Origin: Oreohelix idahoensis
Lineage: Eukaryota; Mollusca; Gastropoda; Stylommatophora; Oreohelicidae
Assembly (NCBI GenBank): GCA_024509875.1
Contig: JAMPIV010019091.1
Location: 124,001 to 188,000 of the forward strand
Reading direction: 5' to 3'
Length of the DNA: 64,000 bases
Shown piece after piece: positions 30,845-42,614 of the stretch. Under the pieces are notes generated by a model. It saw only the letters and a program-made list of their open reading frames with translations, was not told the DNA's origin and searched no databases. Made by a program: the position numbers and the translations under genes. The stretch's first letter is position 1; each line of letters starts with the position of its first letter.

Positions 30845-32663
30845 TGTCACAGAGTGCTCGAAGATTTCGTCTAGATTATTTTAAAATTCCTTACTTTTCT
30901 ATTCCTTCCCATTTTGTCTGTTTTTCTCTACGGAAATATTTGCACCTGTGTTCGTTTCTTTAGCTGATTTTTCAAGTCTTCATTAATAGTCCTGTCATTC
31001 GATCCAAAATTTTATCTTCTTCTTCTAAGGCCCTTAAAAAGCAGGCTTTAGGGATGTCTTATACGATTTATTAGCTTGGTAGAAACCAGTGGTTCCCAGA
31101 GTATTAAATTTCCGTGTTCAGTGGTCAACTGGAGACCGCCCGATAAATCTTCTGTCATGGCTGAACGAGAAACGGGAAATAATTAACTCTTGGCGTGGGA
31201 ATCAGGAAATATTTTAACTTCATGCGAACATATGCTGAGTTTTAAGATCACTTGCTGATTTAACCGTCGAAGACAACGCACGCTTAGAAGTTATAGAATA
31301 GAAACCTCAACTACCTCATATCTACAAGTATATGTGATTGAGAGTAACGCTATTAAAGTTCTATTTCTTAAGCTGTGATAAAGTCCTGAGCGGTAAGCAA
31401 ACTCTCAGTATTCGCTTAATTAGCTAACTCTAATATCAAGGGATTAGTTAACTGATGTAAAGTGTGAAATACTTAATATTGTGGTTTTAATTCTTTACAT
31501 TAGATTGAAAGCTATATTTGCATTTATGTATTATGAATGTTATTGATGCATTATAATGATGTAAGAGTACTGGCTGATATGAGAAAGTACTACAAGCTAA
31601 TTGTATTAGGAATGTGATGAAGCAAGCTGTTGTGAACGAGAGAAGAACCATGTTGTTCAAGGAACGAGTGAATGAAATAGCATTCCTCCAATGCAGTCAC
31701 GCATGAACGCACACGGCAAGGCGTCTGCTTGTAACAAAGGTTGACCTGACTGACCCGACCAGTGTGAGACGACCGCTAGACAGGAATTTGTAAACAAACG
31801 GACAGCCGCCTTTAAGGAAGACTGACTGTTATGGTTTCAGGTAAATATATTATTAGGCACCATCCTGAGACGAAATGTCCAGAATGGCTGTAGTTAATAT
31901 ATCTGTATAAAACAGAAGATTGATTACCTGCATTATCTTCCACAGCCCAGTTGCAGAATCCTAGCCAGTTTCTGGATTTTGATTGCTGTCAATTGTTGCG
32001 AGTAAACCGCCTAGTTGCTCTATGCTACAGAGAGAACTAGTGCTTACGTCTCAAACCCTCTAGCGGTGATCACAAGTCAGCAACCCTGAGCAGTCTACCG
32101 ATTTAAGCAGTCAATACATCGTCAGCACCTGAACTTCATAACGCAACTTCACAACCAGGTTAACGGAAAGCCTAGTCATCTCTTGGACTGTTGCTCAACT
32201 GAATCATATTCTCCAGTTGGTAATCCCTACCTACTGTGACGCCCAGGAGAATTCCAAGCAGATAAGTCTACTTAAAACCCAGACCAAAGTCAGAATTCAC
32301 TCTTCCACGAAATAGCCGTAGGAATAAACTTTTCGTCCGTGAGGAAAATAGCCTCTTACTTCTTATCTGAACCAAAGACACTGACAGTTCTAAATTTCCT
32401 AGTATTTCTTTTTTTCAAAGTACATGTCTACATTGATTTTATATTTCTACTGTAATTAAAGTAATTATGTACATTCTGTAACTCACCATCATTCTGAGTT
32501 TGACTTAGTAGATTGTATGTTCTGTTCAGAAAAACATTCTCAACCCTCTTTGTATTACTTGTTACTATTAGTTCATCTTCTTAACTATACAAAACTCTTT
32601 ATGCGACAATTGGATTCTCATTCAACGTCAATTGGAGTGCACAATCAAAAAATATCTGCGACA
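30845..32663. mobile_element. Solo LTR G, 1.8 kb, nested in LINE-A
   Basis: Bounded TGTCACAGAG...TATCTGCGACA, with the exact 5-bp duplication GATAG (30840-30844 and 32664-32668). It joins the two halves of the LINE-A endonuclease cleanly when removed. No ORF of note. Orientation is not determined. It could alternatively be a small DNA transposon with 9-10 bp imperfect inverted ends, but the TG...CA ends and 5-bp duplication favour an LTR. Confidence 0.72.
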
Positions 32664-32668
32664 GATAG

Positions 32669-33054
32669 AAGTCGTCCTTGATCTCTTCATCGCTGTCGTT
32701 TGTTGGTGCATAGCATTGTATAATTGTGGTGTTGGTGAATCTCCCTCTCAGTCTTGCTCTTATTAGTCTGTTGTTAATGGGTTTCCATTCCAGTAAAGAC
32801 CTTTCCATTTCTTTCTTCAGGATAATGGCTACACCTTCATTGTGCTGACCATCCTCTCTACCAGAATAAAGTACTGTTTCCCCTGTAGCAGTTTTTATTC
32901 TTCCCATCCCTGTCCATCTGCTCTCGCTTATTCCCAGGATATGTAGTTTGTAATTCCTCATTTCTGCTGTGATCTGTCTCAGCTTTCCTGCCTCATTCAT
33001 GGTTCTGACATTCCAAAAACCAATTTTTGGTTTCGTGTTTTGCGGTCTGGGCAT
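32669..33054 (-). pseudogene. LINE-A endonuclease, N-terminal part
   Basis: Starts at ATG 33054: MPRPQNTKPKIGFWNVRTMN, the first conserved block of APE-type endonucleases (WNVRT), then LGISESRWTGMGRI, GVAIILKKEMERS and IIQCYAPTNDSDEEIKDDFY. It is cut at 32668 by solo LTR G, and the frame resumes at 30839. Confidence 0.88.
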
Positions 33055-33400
33055 CCGTTTTCATGCCAGTGGCTTCCTTTCGGCTTTCACCACTGTCAGT
33101 CATACGAGCCTGAGACTCCGGATGTCCGTCCCGCATCAAAGTTTTTTTCATTTATTGCTGTTTCCGTAACATGTGCGATTTTTTACATAGACAAGGGTGT
33201 CGGCCCTGTGCTAAAACCCCCAACCTGGAGGACCAGGGTACCAGCTTTTGTCTGACCCCTACCCACGCAGACCAGTCTAGCTTGGTTGAACCTACCAGGA
33301 GTAAAACTCCCACTGGCATAGCTCTGGAGATTGTCAGGGCACACAAGCTGCCATATCGCTACAAGGTATAGGTACCATTGATGGCAGCAGTATGTTTATT

Positions 33401-33586
33401 AGGCAGGAAGTATTGCAGCATGAGCATCGCACTCTTGCTGACACTGATCCTTCGGATGTACAGGTGTACAAGAAACTGAATTACATTGAGCTGGGTGGAC
33501 GGTGTGAAGCGCAGTTAATCCGACAACCGTCAGGAGATAAAGAAGTCCAGTTTCGCAAAGATGTATTGACATACCTGATTGAACTT
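33401..33586 (+). pseudogene. hAT-1 transposase, segment 3
   Basis: An open reading frame between the LINE-A and LINE-B insertions contains YIELGGRCEAQLIRQ and FRKDVLTYLIEL. It picks up immediately after the LINE-A duplication and stops at the LINE-B duplication (33574-33586). Confidence 0.82.
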
Positions 33587-33592
33587 ACTTAC

Positions 33593-35125
33593 TTACTTAG
33601 TCGTTCCCCTTCTACCGTGAGGTGTAGAGGTTTGGAAGAGAGAGCGCCAGACTATCCTATCGGCTGTCTTCCTCCTGGCCTGGTTCCATTCTAGTCCTCG
33701 ATCCTTCAAAGATTGTCTAATGTTGTCCTCCCAGCGGACTCTGGGTCGTCCTCGGGGTCTGGATCCTTGGTTCTTTGTTTCCCATGCTTGTCGTGGTAGC
33801 CGATCTTCTCCCATTCTGCAGACATGGCCAAACCATCTTAATTGGGACTGTTCTACTTGGGTCTGCAGGGGGTAGGATTTAAGGCCTTGGCGTATCGTCT
33901 GGTTGCGTACCATGTCTCTTCTTGTTACTTCAACCACCTTCCTCAGATACCTCATTTCTGAGGTTTGGATCTGGCTTTTATGGGTTGTAGTCATTGCCCA
34001 TGACTCGCATCCATATGTCAAGACTGGGACATAGGTGGAGCGGTATACAGCCATCTTCGTTTTCTTACCAACCTCTCTCTTGCTGAGGAATCCTCGATTT
34101 ATGGCCTGAAAAAGTCTTCCAGCTGCTGCTTTTCGAGTGGCCAACTCTTCTTTGATGCCTCCCTTTCGGTCTATAATAGCTCCGAGGTATTTAAAGTGGT
34201 CGACCTGCTCCAGGACCTGTTCTCCCAGCTTAATCTGATGTTTTCTTTCTTCTCGTGATATCACCATGGATTTTGTTTTAGAGCTGCTTATGACCATCCC
34301 TCTCTTCTCCAGCTCTTGCTTCCAGACTTGCAGGTTGGATTGGAGATGTGCCTCTGATTTAGCAATCAGGGCAACATCATCAGCAAATGCCAGCTCCGAA
34401 ATATAGACCTGTCTCATCTTCCAGTACCCCACTGAATACTTTCTTGTTCTCTCCTTACATGCCTTGATGACATCGTCCGTAAGGAGTATGAAGAGGTAAG
34501 GTGATAGGATATCACCTTGTCTTACACCAGTGGTGGTCCTGAACTCTTCCGACTTATGGTTTGCTGTCCTCACATAATTTCTGCAAGACTTGTAGAAGCT
34601 CTGTATAGCATGAATCAGAGGTGCTGGAATATTCTTCCTTGCCAAACAGTCCCAAAGTTTGCTCCAGGGGACCCTGTCAAACGCCTTTTCCAGATCTATG
34701 AAACAAAGATGCATCTCACTCTTATACTCAAGGGCCTTTTCACTCAGCTGTCTGAGTGTGAAGATTAGGTCTTGAGTACTTCGGTTTGCTCGGAATCCGC
34801 ACTGGACCTCATCCAATTGTGGCTCAGCTAGGCGTCGGAGTCTCTGCTCTAGGATTCTAGAGTAGATTTTACCAGGGACACTGAGAAGGGATATGCCTCT
34901 ATGGTTTCCACACTGTCGATTGTCACCCTTTTTGAAAATTGGTGTTATGATGGCAATCTCCCAATCCTTTGGTATTGTCTTGTTGTACCACGCTGCCTGT
35001 AAAACCCTTAAGAGTAATAGGTCGCCTGATGCTCCCATGAACTTAACCATTTCTGGTGTTATACCATCATGCCCTGCTGCTTTGCCCATCTTGATTTTCT
35101 CCAGTGCTGCCTTCAGTTCTTCCAT
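33593..35125 (-). pseudogene. LINE-B reverse transcriptase ORF
   Basis: 510 codons, open throughout. RT motifs: KAAGHDGITPEMVKF, WEIAIITPIFKKGDNR, NHRGISLLSVPGKI, QCGFRANRSTQDLIFTLRQL, CFIDLEKAFDRVPW, GVRQGDILSPYLFILL, LAFADDVALIA (catalytic FADD near 34380) and FKYLGAIIDRKGGIKEE. The C-terminal LLTYGCESWAM-like block, LRWFGHVCRMGEDRLPRQ and RPRGRPRVRWEDNI follow. It is separated from the endonuclease ORF only by the frameshift at about 35140. Confidence 0.92.
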
Positions 35126-35144
35126 CTTTATGTCATCTTCACCA

Positions 35145-36629
35145 TCATTGGTTTTTCTCTTCTGTGCTAGTGTTTATCATTTCTGATGCTTCACCATGCT
35201 CACCATCCAGGAGTTCTGAGAAATATTCTTTCCATCTTCCCATTACTTCCTTCGGGGCAGTAAGCAATTTGCCTTGCTTGTCCTTTATAAATTTGAGAGG
35301 GCATTGTTTTTCCTTCCTCATGTTCTTTAGGGTCTTATAGAACAATTTCTGGTTTTCTTGTGCATCTTTTTCTAGCTTTTCTCCAAATTCTTCCCAGGAC
35401 TTCTTTTTTGCTGCTAGCACTTTATTCTTTGCTTCTGTTCTGAGTGTCACATATTCTCTATATTTTTCCATTTGTCCTGTTGTGTTTTTAGCTCCTAAGT
35501 ATTGTTTCCATGCCATTTTCTTCTCTCTTATTTTCTCTTTGACTTCCTCTGTCCACCAAGGTGTCCTCTTTCTCTTGTTCCCAAGTCGGACTTCACCGCA
35601 TGCTTCTGCAGCAGCTGTCTTTATGATATCCTTGAATTTAATCCAGAGGGTTTCCAAGTCATCAGGTTGTTCTTCTGTGTTTCTCACCGCTGCAGCAATA
35701 AGCACCTGATATCTGGTCTTAATTTCTGGCTCTCTCAGCTTGTAGGTCCTAATGCTCATTTCTCCTGCTCGTTTACTTGGTTTCTTGCGTGATGTTGGGC
35801 AGTTCCTAGGCTGAGCAACTCTTTCAGTTGTTCTTTTGATTGTTAGCAGGTAGTGATCACTTCCAATCTCTGGCCCCCTCCAGACTCTAGCATCTCGGAC
35901 ATATTTGAATGAGCTTCTCCGAACAATGGCATAGTCGATCACTGACTTCTCATTCTTTGTTGGTTCACATCTAGTGTATGCATGTATGCGCTTATGGGGG
36001 AACTTTGTGTTTGTAATGATCAGATTCTGCTCACTGCAGAATCTAAGGAGTCGCTTTCCATTGTCATTGAGAGTATCTTCTCCATATCTTCCGATAACTC
36101 CACCCCATCTAGCATGGTTGTTTCCAACTCTGGCATTAAAATCTCCGAGCATGATAACTTCATCTAGGCAGTCATCCACTGTCCTTTGAAGCAGCTCGAA
36201 GAATTCCTCCTTGACCTCTGCTCTCTCATCCTCATTTGGCCCATACACTATGACCAGGTTGACTATGGTTTCTCCTTCTTTTAGTTTAACAACCATAATG
36301 CGCTCCGAGACAAAGTTCCATCCCTTGATACTATCTTTTTGATTTTGGGCCACAATGCTACCCACGCCCCCTTTAGCTCTTTCAGACATGGGTACACCAC
36401 TGTAGAGCAGCGTGTTGCCATCGAGATCCATAACTCCTTGTCCTTTTTTCTTTGTTTCCGTTATAGCCAGGATTTCTAATTTTGCTTTCCTCATCTCTTC
36501 CACCAGCTCCTCTTCCTTCCCATTTATACTTCTTGTGTTCCAAGTTCCATAAGTCGTAGTCCGTAGTCCGTTCCAGTTCGTCGCCTTTAGAATCCGTCCG
36601 GTTTTCTCTCTTGTGTTGCTAGTAATCAT
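35145..36629 (-). pseudogene. LINE-B APE endonuclease and linker ORF
   Basis: 494 codons from ATG 36629. Endonuclease motifs: TYGTWNTRSINGKEEELV, LAITETKKKGQG, YGPNEDERAEVKEEF, VIMLGDFNARVGN (catalytic GDxN) and EIGSDHYLLTIKRT (SDH). A long basic linker follows (KRKRTPWWTEEVKEKIREK). The frame ends EEKNQ-stop at 35145. The partner copy at 52.56 kb has one base fewer at this place (AAAATC against AAAAACC) and reads straight through into MEELKAALEKI, so the break is a one-base insertion in what is normally a single ORF. Confidence 0.9.
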
Positions 36630-36769
36630 GATTTAAAGCAAACAGGTGATTGGCCTGTTGTGCCTTTGCATGGTGGAGGGGCTGCCTCCTTACGGCCTCC
36701 AAGCAGGCCGCCCTCCTCCTTTTTCATCCGGGCTTGGGACCGGCATTGGCGGAGTTCCTGATTGAACTT

Positions 36770-37037
36770 TGTACTCAAATACGATGCAGGTTCCAACTTG
36801 GACAAAACAATATTCTGGCGCAAATGCAGCTGTTGGATCGGATCCAAAGCAAGCTCTCGAGATCAACAAACCTTCTGTCATTCCATTAGCAACGCAGTTC
36901 CCAACAGTTGTTTCAGAAGAGAGCCTTGATCGTCTGTCTGATCAATGGCGAGAACATGCATCGTACCGAAAAGATCTAGGACATCTGGTGGATGAGGATC
37001 CGCCTGCATTCTGGCTGGGACTGCAAAATAAAAAATA
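36770..37037 (+). pseudogene. hAT-1 transposase, C-terminal segment (truncated)
   Basis: After the LINE-B duplication the frame continues (CTQIRCRFQLGQ). It shifts frame near 36850 and then reads PSVIPLATQFPTVV and LDRLSDQWREHA, ending with DPPAFWLGLQNKK. This is the spacer before the hAT dimerisation domain. The dimerisation motif itself (the block ending in a run such as S..E..FS) is missing and the right terminal repeat follows within 190 bp, so the 3' end of the gene was already lost in this copy. Confidence 0.78.
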
Positions 37038-37409
37038 AAATACAAATGAAGAAATAAATACAAATTGGTAGCACACCGCTTATTTGTGCTAAAGTTGCAC
37101 TAAAAGATTGTGTAAGCATCGTCTATCCCGTGTATTTGAGGCATAAAATAATCTGGGTATTTCTGGGGGTTTTTTAAAGAAGAAAATCTGGGTTTATCTC
37201 TAGAACTTGAGTGGCAACCTTGATTCTGTCAAACTTTGGCTTACATCGTGACTTACAAGTTCAAGGATTATTAACTGCTTTCGCAGTGGTGGTGTGTGTG
37301 GTGAAATGTTCTGCGTGACAGGGTTTAGCCAACACTTTGGGCAGTTTCGATTTTGGTCACCCCACCCCACCATGACAAGACAGTCTGAGGGCAGGCAATG
37401 ATCATTTGA

Positions 37410-37430
37410 TGGGGGGGGGGGGGGGGGGGG
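37410..37430. repeat. Poly-G tract, about 20 bases
   Basis: A run of about 20 G residues; a candidate for G-quadruplex formation and for sequencing error. Confidence 0.8.
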
Positions 37431-38663
37431 CTTCTTAGAACGACGTGGAGATGCTTAGTTTCGGTGTATTTTTAACTTAATGGTAGCAGGAAATAAAAAA
37501 CAATCAAGTAGGAATTTTTATTTATGGTAGCATAAGTTATCACCTAATATAGAACATTTCTTGTTAAAATGTAAGAGGTATGATCAAATGAAAAACAATC
37601 AATATTGCATTATTTGCAGGCATCAAATGTACTTATAAATATAGAAGAAGTGTTAAGAATAGACAGACAAGAGGAACTGCATAATTTAGTCAAACAGTAT
37701 TTTACAAGAACAAAAGTTAAAATATATAGTAATTGGTAAGGTGAAGCTCTGATGATGTTCACCATCCTGTTGACTTTTCCCCTCGTGTGTGCTTAGAACT
37801 GAACGCACTACACGTCGTTTCATATGTCTAATGTCCTCCCGATTTTAACCATTCTGCGAGTGTCAGGTATTCGTGAAAGTCAAGTTGTGTGTGTTTTCCT
37901 TCGTTCGTTTCCCCGGGATTTGAGGTTTCACGCCTTACCCTTTTGTATTTGGGCTCAATATTGGTAGAACATATCAGACCTACTGATTGGTGGGCGATGC
38001 AATGTCAAGAGTTGGAAGGTCTTCTACCCTACATAGGATCGGTTTTGTATGTAATAGGATACTCTATACAGAGCATTACAACGTGCGATCATTTGATCAT
38101 AAGAATACACTATTAGTACCAACAAAAAAAAACCAAAAATACCAAAAAAAAAAAAAAAAACTATCAATTCAAGAATCAACAAACGCCCAGCAGATACATT
38201 TAAAAAGATATCAATAGCGAGAGAGAGCAATATAGTATCATGGAAGAAGATACATTACAAACACCATAGACATTATATCGCCTTCGTACTGTCTTATTCT
38301 ATCTCCATTTTTGGCAAAAATTGACCTGAGATCATAAAATGACGTCATTTAAGCTACCCTATCATCCTACAAAATAGCTTACAGTTATCCCTTATATGAG
38401 AACATATTTTCCAGAAAAATAATTTTGATTTCAATGTTTGTTGGATTTTAATTATTCTAAGTCCAATCATATTAATGCTGCTTTATTCCATCTCCTGATC
38501 TGCCAATCAAACTAGTCGTAGTCATCACGTGATGGTGACGCAAAGAAACAAGAAGCTGCCGCCGCTGTTTTAAAGCTGATCTGGTGCAGGTTTATTGCAA
38601 GGGGACCAGCTGTAGTAATGGTTGCACGCTCCATAAGAGGAGAAGGGGCATGAAGGGAGCCTG

Positions 38664-38861
38664 TGTCACCGTAGGGTTTGCCTAAGCATTGTTTATGCTT
38701 CTGGCAAGTTTATATGAACGCTTAAAGTATGTCACCGTAGGGTTTGCCTAAGCATTGTTTATGCTTCTGGCAAGGTTATACGAACGCTTAAAGTATGTCA
38801 CCGTAGGGTTTGCCCAGGCATTATAAATACATTGCCAAGGTTGGGTGAACGTTTAAAACAG
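38664..38861. repeat. 66-bp minisatellite, three units
   Basis: The unit starts TGTCACCGTAGGGTTTGCC and ends GAACGCTTAAAGTA. It occurs at 38664, 38730 and 38796; the first two are nearly identical and the third is diverged in its middle. Confidence 0.9.
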
Positions 38862-39959
38862 TTCACGAGGATGAAAATAGAGTGAGGATTAAAAAATAAC
38901 AGACAACGGTTCACTAACTTCGCTTGCGTTAGTAAAACCGTGAGTATTTTTCTAGGGAGTAATAAATAAAGCTTGACCAATAGTTTGAGCTGGAAAACAG
39001 ATGAGGGAACGAATCAGAGGTAGCGAAAGAAACGCACCAGGTAACAATGACTAGAGGTAAGAAAGGTGTGCGGGTTTCTGAAGGGCAGTCGGGTTTCAGA
39101 AGTTGAAGAAGCAAGAAGTGCTTTCGGCGGTTGCCACCAGTTTTAACAGATTCTGTGGTTATACAGATAAGTTCAGAAGTTATACAGAAAATGCATAAGC
39201 TGCAGAGATAACTCAGAAGATTAAAGGATTCTGTGGTTAGACAGAAATAGCATAAGTTTTAGAAGGTTCAGAGGATGTGATAGCTCTAGTCAGTAACTAT
39301 ACAAGATAACTAAGAAGTTTCGTATAGACAGAGTAGAAGATAATTAAGAAAGTTCTTATAGTTACAGTAGAGAGTGTATTTCGGGAGAGATTCAGGGAAT
39401 TGCCTGTAAGTATGGTTTTGAACTTATCATTCATATTGATGACAAATTTCAGGAGAAGTAAATCAGAAATCCCAAGTCGACATGTCAAACAATGAGAACT
39501 TTGTTGACTAAGCAACCTAGAGAAGAGAAGTATTTGAATGATACATTGATGGTCAAGCTTGGTACTGTTATATACGAATAGATGGTAAGAATGAATCCCA
39601 AGGTGAAAACCATATTTTTATCAGAGTGAGTTCACAGAGAATGAACCAATGAGTCGTCTATAGAAATAGTTACGACAAGTAAGCGACTGGGAGAGTCGAC
39701 TTCTTTAAGAACTACCTGCATGCTCTCGCATGTAAGTATGGAGTATGGAAGACTTGTTACATGTATAAGAATTATAGTATGCTTTTCAGGACCGGAAACA
39801 GAGGCAGGTCTGACCAAGTTTGGTCAGGAGGAATAAAAGTACAAGACAATGAGTTGGAAGTGCTGATCAGGAGTATTGAGGCATATTAAGCAAACTGAGG
39901 TAGAGTTTGAAGAGGCTAAATAAGTAAATGGAGAGGATAGAAGAACAAAGGGAGTTTAA

Positions 39960-39960
<1 letters not shown>

Positions 39961-40032
<72 letters not shown>
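39961..40032. repeat. (TA)n microsatellite, about 36 units
   Basis: Uninterrupted TA tract ending in ACACACG. Confidence 0.95.
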
Positions 40033-40039
<7 letters not shown>

Positions 40040-42239
40040 GAGATAAAGAGTTTATGTATGAAGCAACTATGATACAACTGTATGTGAGCTCTATGAAGAA
40101 TTACCTGCGTTACTGAAGAATATTACATGTAAATAAATGTTTTTGCAAGAGAGAAAACATATGTTTGAGTCTATCCTTGAGGGTTGTTGTATGTAGGCCA
40201 GGTCAATAATCATTATAAAATCCACTGTACGATCAGTCACTATAATAACAACGGAGAAGGAAGAGAACGAGTCGAGGGTTGAACAAAGGAGGAAAAAGTA
40301 GTTCATCCAGGAATCACCAACTCTGGCGGAGATGGCCAGTACTTATACACAATAGCATTAACTTGGAAGATAAACAAAAGAGACTTGTGTGTGTAAATAC
40401 TTGAAATACTTCACTAGGCCTGCCATCTGCCACCTAGTAAAAGCACACACACACCTAGTAATATACCGCTGTTACACCTGCACTGCCATATGGGTCAGAG
40501 TGTGCGAAGTATTTTGCTTCAACACATTTGGTGTCTCGCAGATGAGACTCAACTACTTCTTTCTATACGGCGTTAAGATCTCTTGATACAGGCATACAAA
40601 AGCCATTTGTGAGAGTAAAAAAGAGGAAAATAATGCAAACAAAATTAGTGAGGTCACCCTCCATGAAGGGCGGAAACACACCAACTATTTTCCTACAATA
40701 CCATCACATTACTGTCCAGTTACCTCTAAAAGAGTACCTTGAAAAACGGCTTAAGCTCAGAAAGATGTACGGGTTTTATGTTACCTGTGACAAAACGGGG
40801 CGGCCCCTATCAATCTTTGTTTCTCTCCGGCAGTATCGGTACATTTGTGGTACTGCTTTTTATTATGTGCGGTCAGTTATCGCACTTTTCTTTCTTTCTT
40901 TGCTTGTTTGGCAAATATTTTGTAGATGCAAACGTTTGTTGACACTCCTCTCTGTGATGTCACCTGTTTGTTACCCGATCATCCTACCTTGCGGTGAGCA
41001 ACTGAGATAAGATAGTCGCCGGCGTGTTTAGATTGAACCGCTGATAAGACGACTCGTTTGTAACCCAGATGGGCAGACACGGAGTTCTTGCGTACTCATA
41101 CGACAGATAACGAGATTACTGTCTGTGTGACACATGTGGGCAGACAAGTGTGACATAATCGCTTCCGGGCCGACTTGTTACAAAACGTCTGAACATGCTC
41201 TTTTGTGTGATCTCTCACACCTTCAGCCCTCCGTCAGTATCCTTTCTTTTTCTTCATTTTTCTCACTCGTCGCTTTTATTTGGCATAAATCATGCCTTTT
41301 CATTCGTTAGTTTTACCATTTTGCTCTATGCCGGAAATAGCATAGTGAAGTCTCTAACATGCCACTCCCCTATGGCAGTATTTGCCATGGGAGTAATTCT
41401 TATCTTATTGACGTGTTAAGTTACGCCAGGTTATTAGACGGTCAACGACAGTATTTTATCACAATATCGGTCTGACCATCTTTTCAAGCGACTGGGGCTT
41501 GTTTATCCAAGAAGTGTTGAATAGAACCAGATTTGTTTGTCTGGCGAAACACATGATAACCCGTGCACGAGGCGGAACTTATGACATAAGCGCTTCCAGG
41601 TCATCCTTGCTACAGCAACATTACTGTCTGTGCGACAAGAGTGATATAATCGCTTCCGGTCACTTGTTAAAAAGTAATCATGGATTTATTACATTTTAGA
41701 CAATATGAGTCTACAAATGTGTTGGTGAGAGTGTATGCAAGACATCATATTACCATATATGGGAGACGTGACCTTTTGCAAAATTTTCCGTGTAGGAAAT
41801 ATTTGGAAAGTACCACACCCGACCTGTTTGAAATGATTGGATCTTTCTGATTAGATTAATAACAACAATGCGTGGTAACATATGAATATAGTCTGACCAT
41901 TTCGCTGTTTTATTTCACTGTGAATTTCACGCTCGCCAAGACAAAATCAGACCTCGCCAGAGTGAAGACTAGATTCATAATTCCTTTTTGTTAATCGGAC
42001 CTTTTATTGGAGAACCAAATAAGACTTACAAAGCATAGGAAATCTCTACATTTTAATAAGGAACACCGGGATTAGGAAACCGAAGAAAGACACGAAGTCA
42101 GAGAGAATTGAAGTTAAAATAAACGAAACTCCAGACGCGTGTAAGAGGCCGATTCAAGTCTCTTTTATTCATCTGAGCAACAAGTGCATTTTTCATTCTA
42201 TTTTATTACTAACATGTGAACTAACATATATATATATAT

Positions 42240-42347
42240 GTATATATTACCAAGAAGTTTAATGGGTGAAACTCGCTATTGGATGTCAAAGTGTATATAT
42301 TACCATGTGAAGTTTAATGGGTGAAACTCGCTATTGGATGTCAAAGT
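42240..42347. repeat. 53-55 bp tandem duplication
   Basis: Two copies of GTATATATTACC...AAGTTTAATGGGTGAAACTCGC...TCAAAGT, at 42240-42292 and 42293-42347, almost identical. Confidence 0.9.
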
Positions 42348-42614
42348 CATTTGAGGCTGGCAACCTCAGCGTATAGAATTATGATTCATGAACCACCACT
42401 GCACGGGCTGGTGATTGCTTTATTGATAGTTTCGTAACGAAAACTAAAAGCATAAAGTAGTTCCAGGTTCCCTATGGAGCAAGGAGGGAAAGATGAAAGA
42501 CATGATGTACATTCTAAGAATAAAACTTACATTTTCAAAGCAGTGTAAATGTCCCTATAAACATATTCACTTCAAAATTAATGTACGTTTTCAAGCTTAA
42601 AGCAGTGTACATGT

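Larger units (their letters stand above)
28460..33387 (-). mobile_element. LINE-A, near full-length APE-type non-LTR retrotransposon (3.1 kb net)
   Basis: Oriented on the minus strand: 5' UTR at 33387-33055, endonuclease-RT ORF, 3' UTR and a GAAGAAGAAGAA tail read as TTCTTCTTC at 28460. The 13-bp duplication CAGTATGTTTATT flanks it (28447-28459 and 33388-33400) inside the hAT-1 transposase. It is interrupted by solo LTR G. Other copies lie at 3140-13011, 18496-18708 and 61431-62504. The family resembles proteins often annotated craniofacial development protein 2-like / endonuclease-reverse transcriptase. I cannot settle its clade (RTE-like is my guess). Confidence 0.92.
33587..36756 (-). mobile_element. 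LINE-B, near full-length APE-type non-LTR retrotransposon (3.17 kb)
   Basis: Minus strand; the tail is (AAGT)n, read as ACTTACTTACTT at 33587. The exact 13-bp duplication CCTGATTGAACTT flanks it (33574-33586 and 36757-36769) within hAT-1. It carries endonuclease and RT in two ORFs separated by a single-base frameshift. A partial second copy is at 52366-53336. It is related to but clearly distinct from LINE-A. Confidence 0.93.
37231..42609. other. Intergenic region, 5.4 kb, without supported genes
   Basis: The host side of the hAT-1 insertion. It holds a poly-G tract (37410-37430), an A19-type run near 38142-38160, a 66-bp minisatellite, a TA microsatellite and a 53-bp duplication. Segment 38285-38375 is similar, in inverted orientation, to 53395-53490. 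Two related stretches near 41117-41185 and 41625-41675 share GATATAATCGCTTCCGG-like sequence. Open frames are short and show no known motif. Confidence 0.6.

Noticed and set aside
30845..32663. DNA transposon with TGTCACAGAG/TGTCGCAGAT inverted ends
   Set aside because: The inverted repeat is only about 10 bp and imperfect; TG...CA ends with a 5-bp duplication fit a solo LTR better.
36650..36889. Plus-strand frame across the right end of LINE-B
   Set aside because: It crosses the LINE-B/hAT-1 junction and is a shadow of the LINE 5' UTR and the hAT frame.
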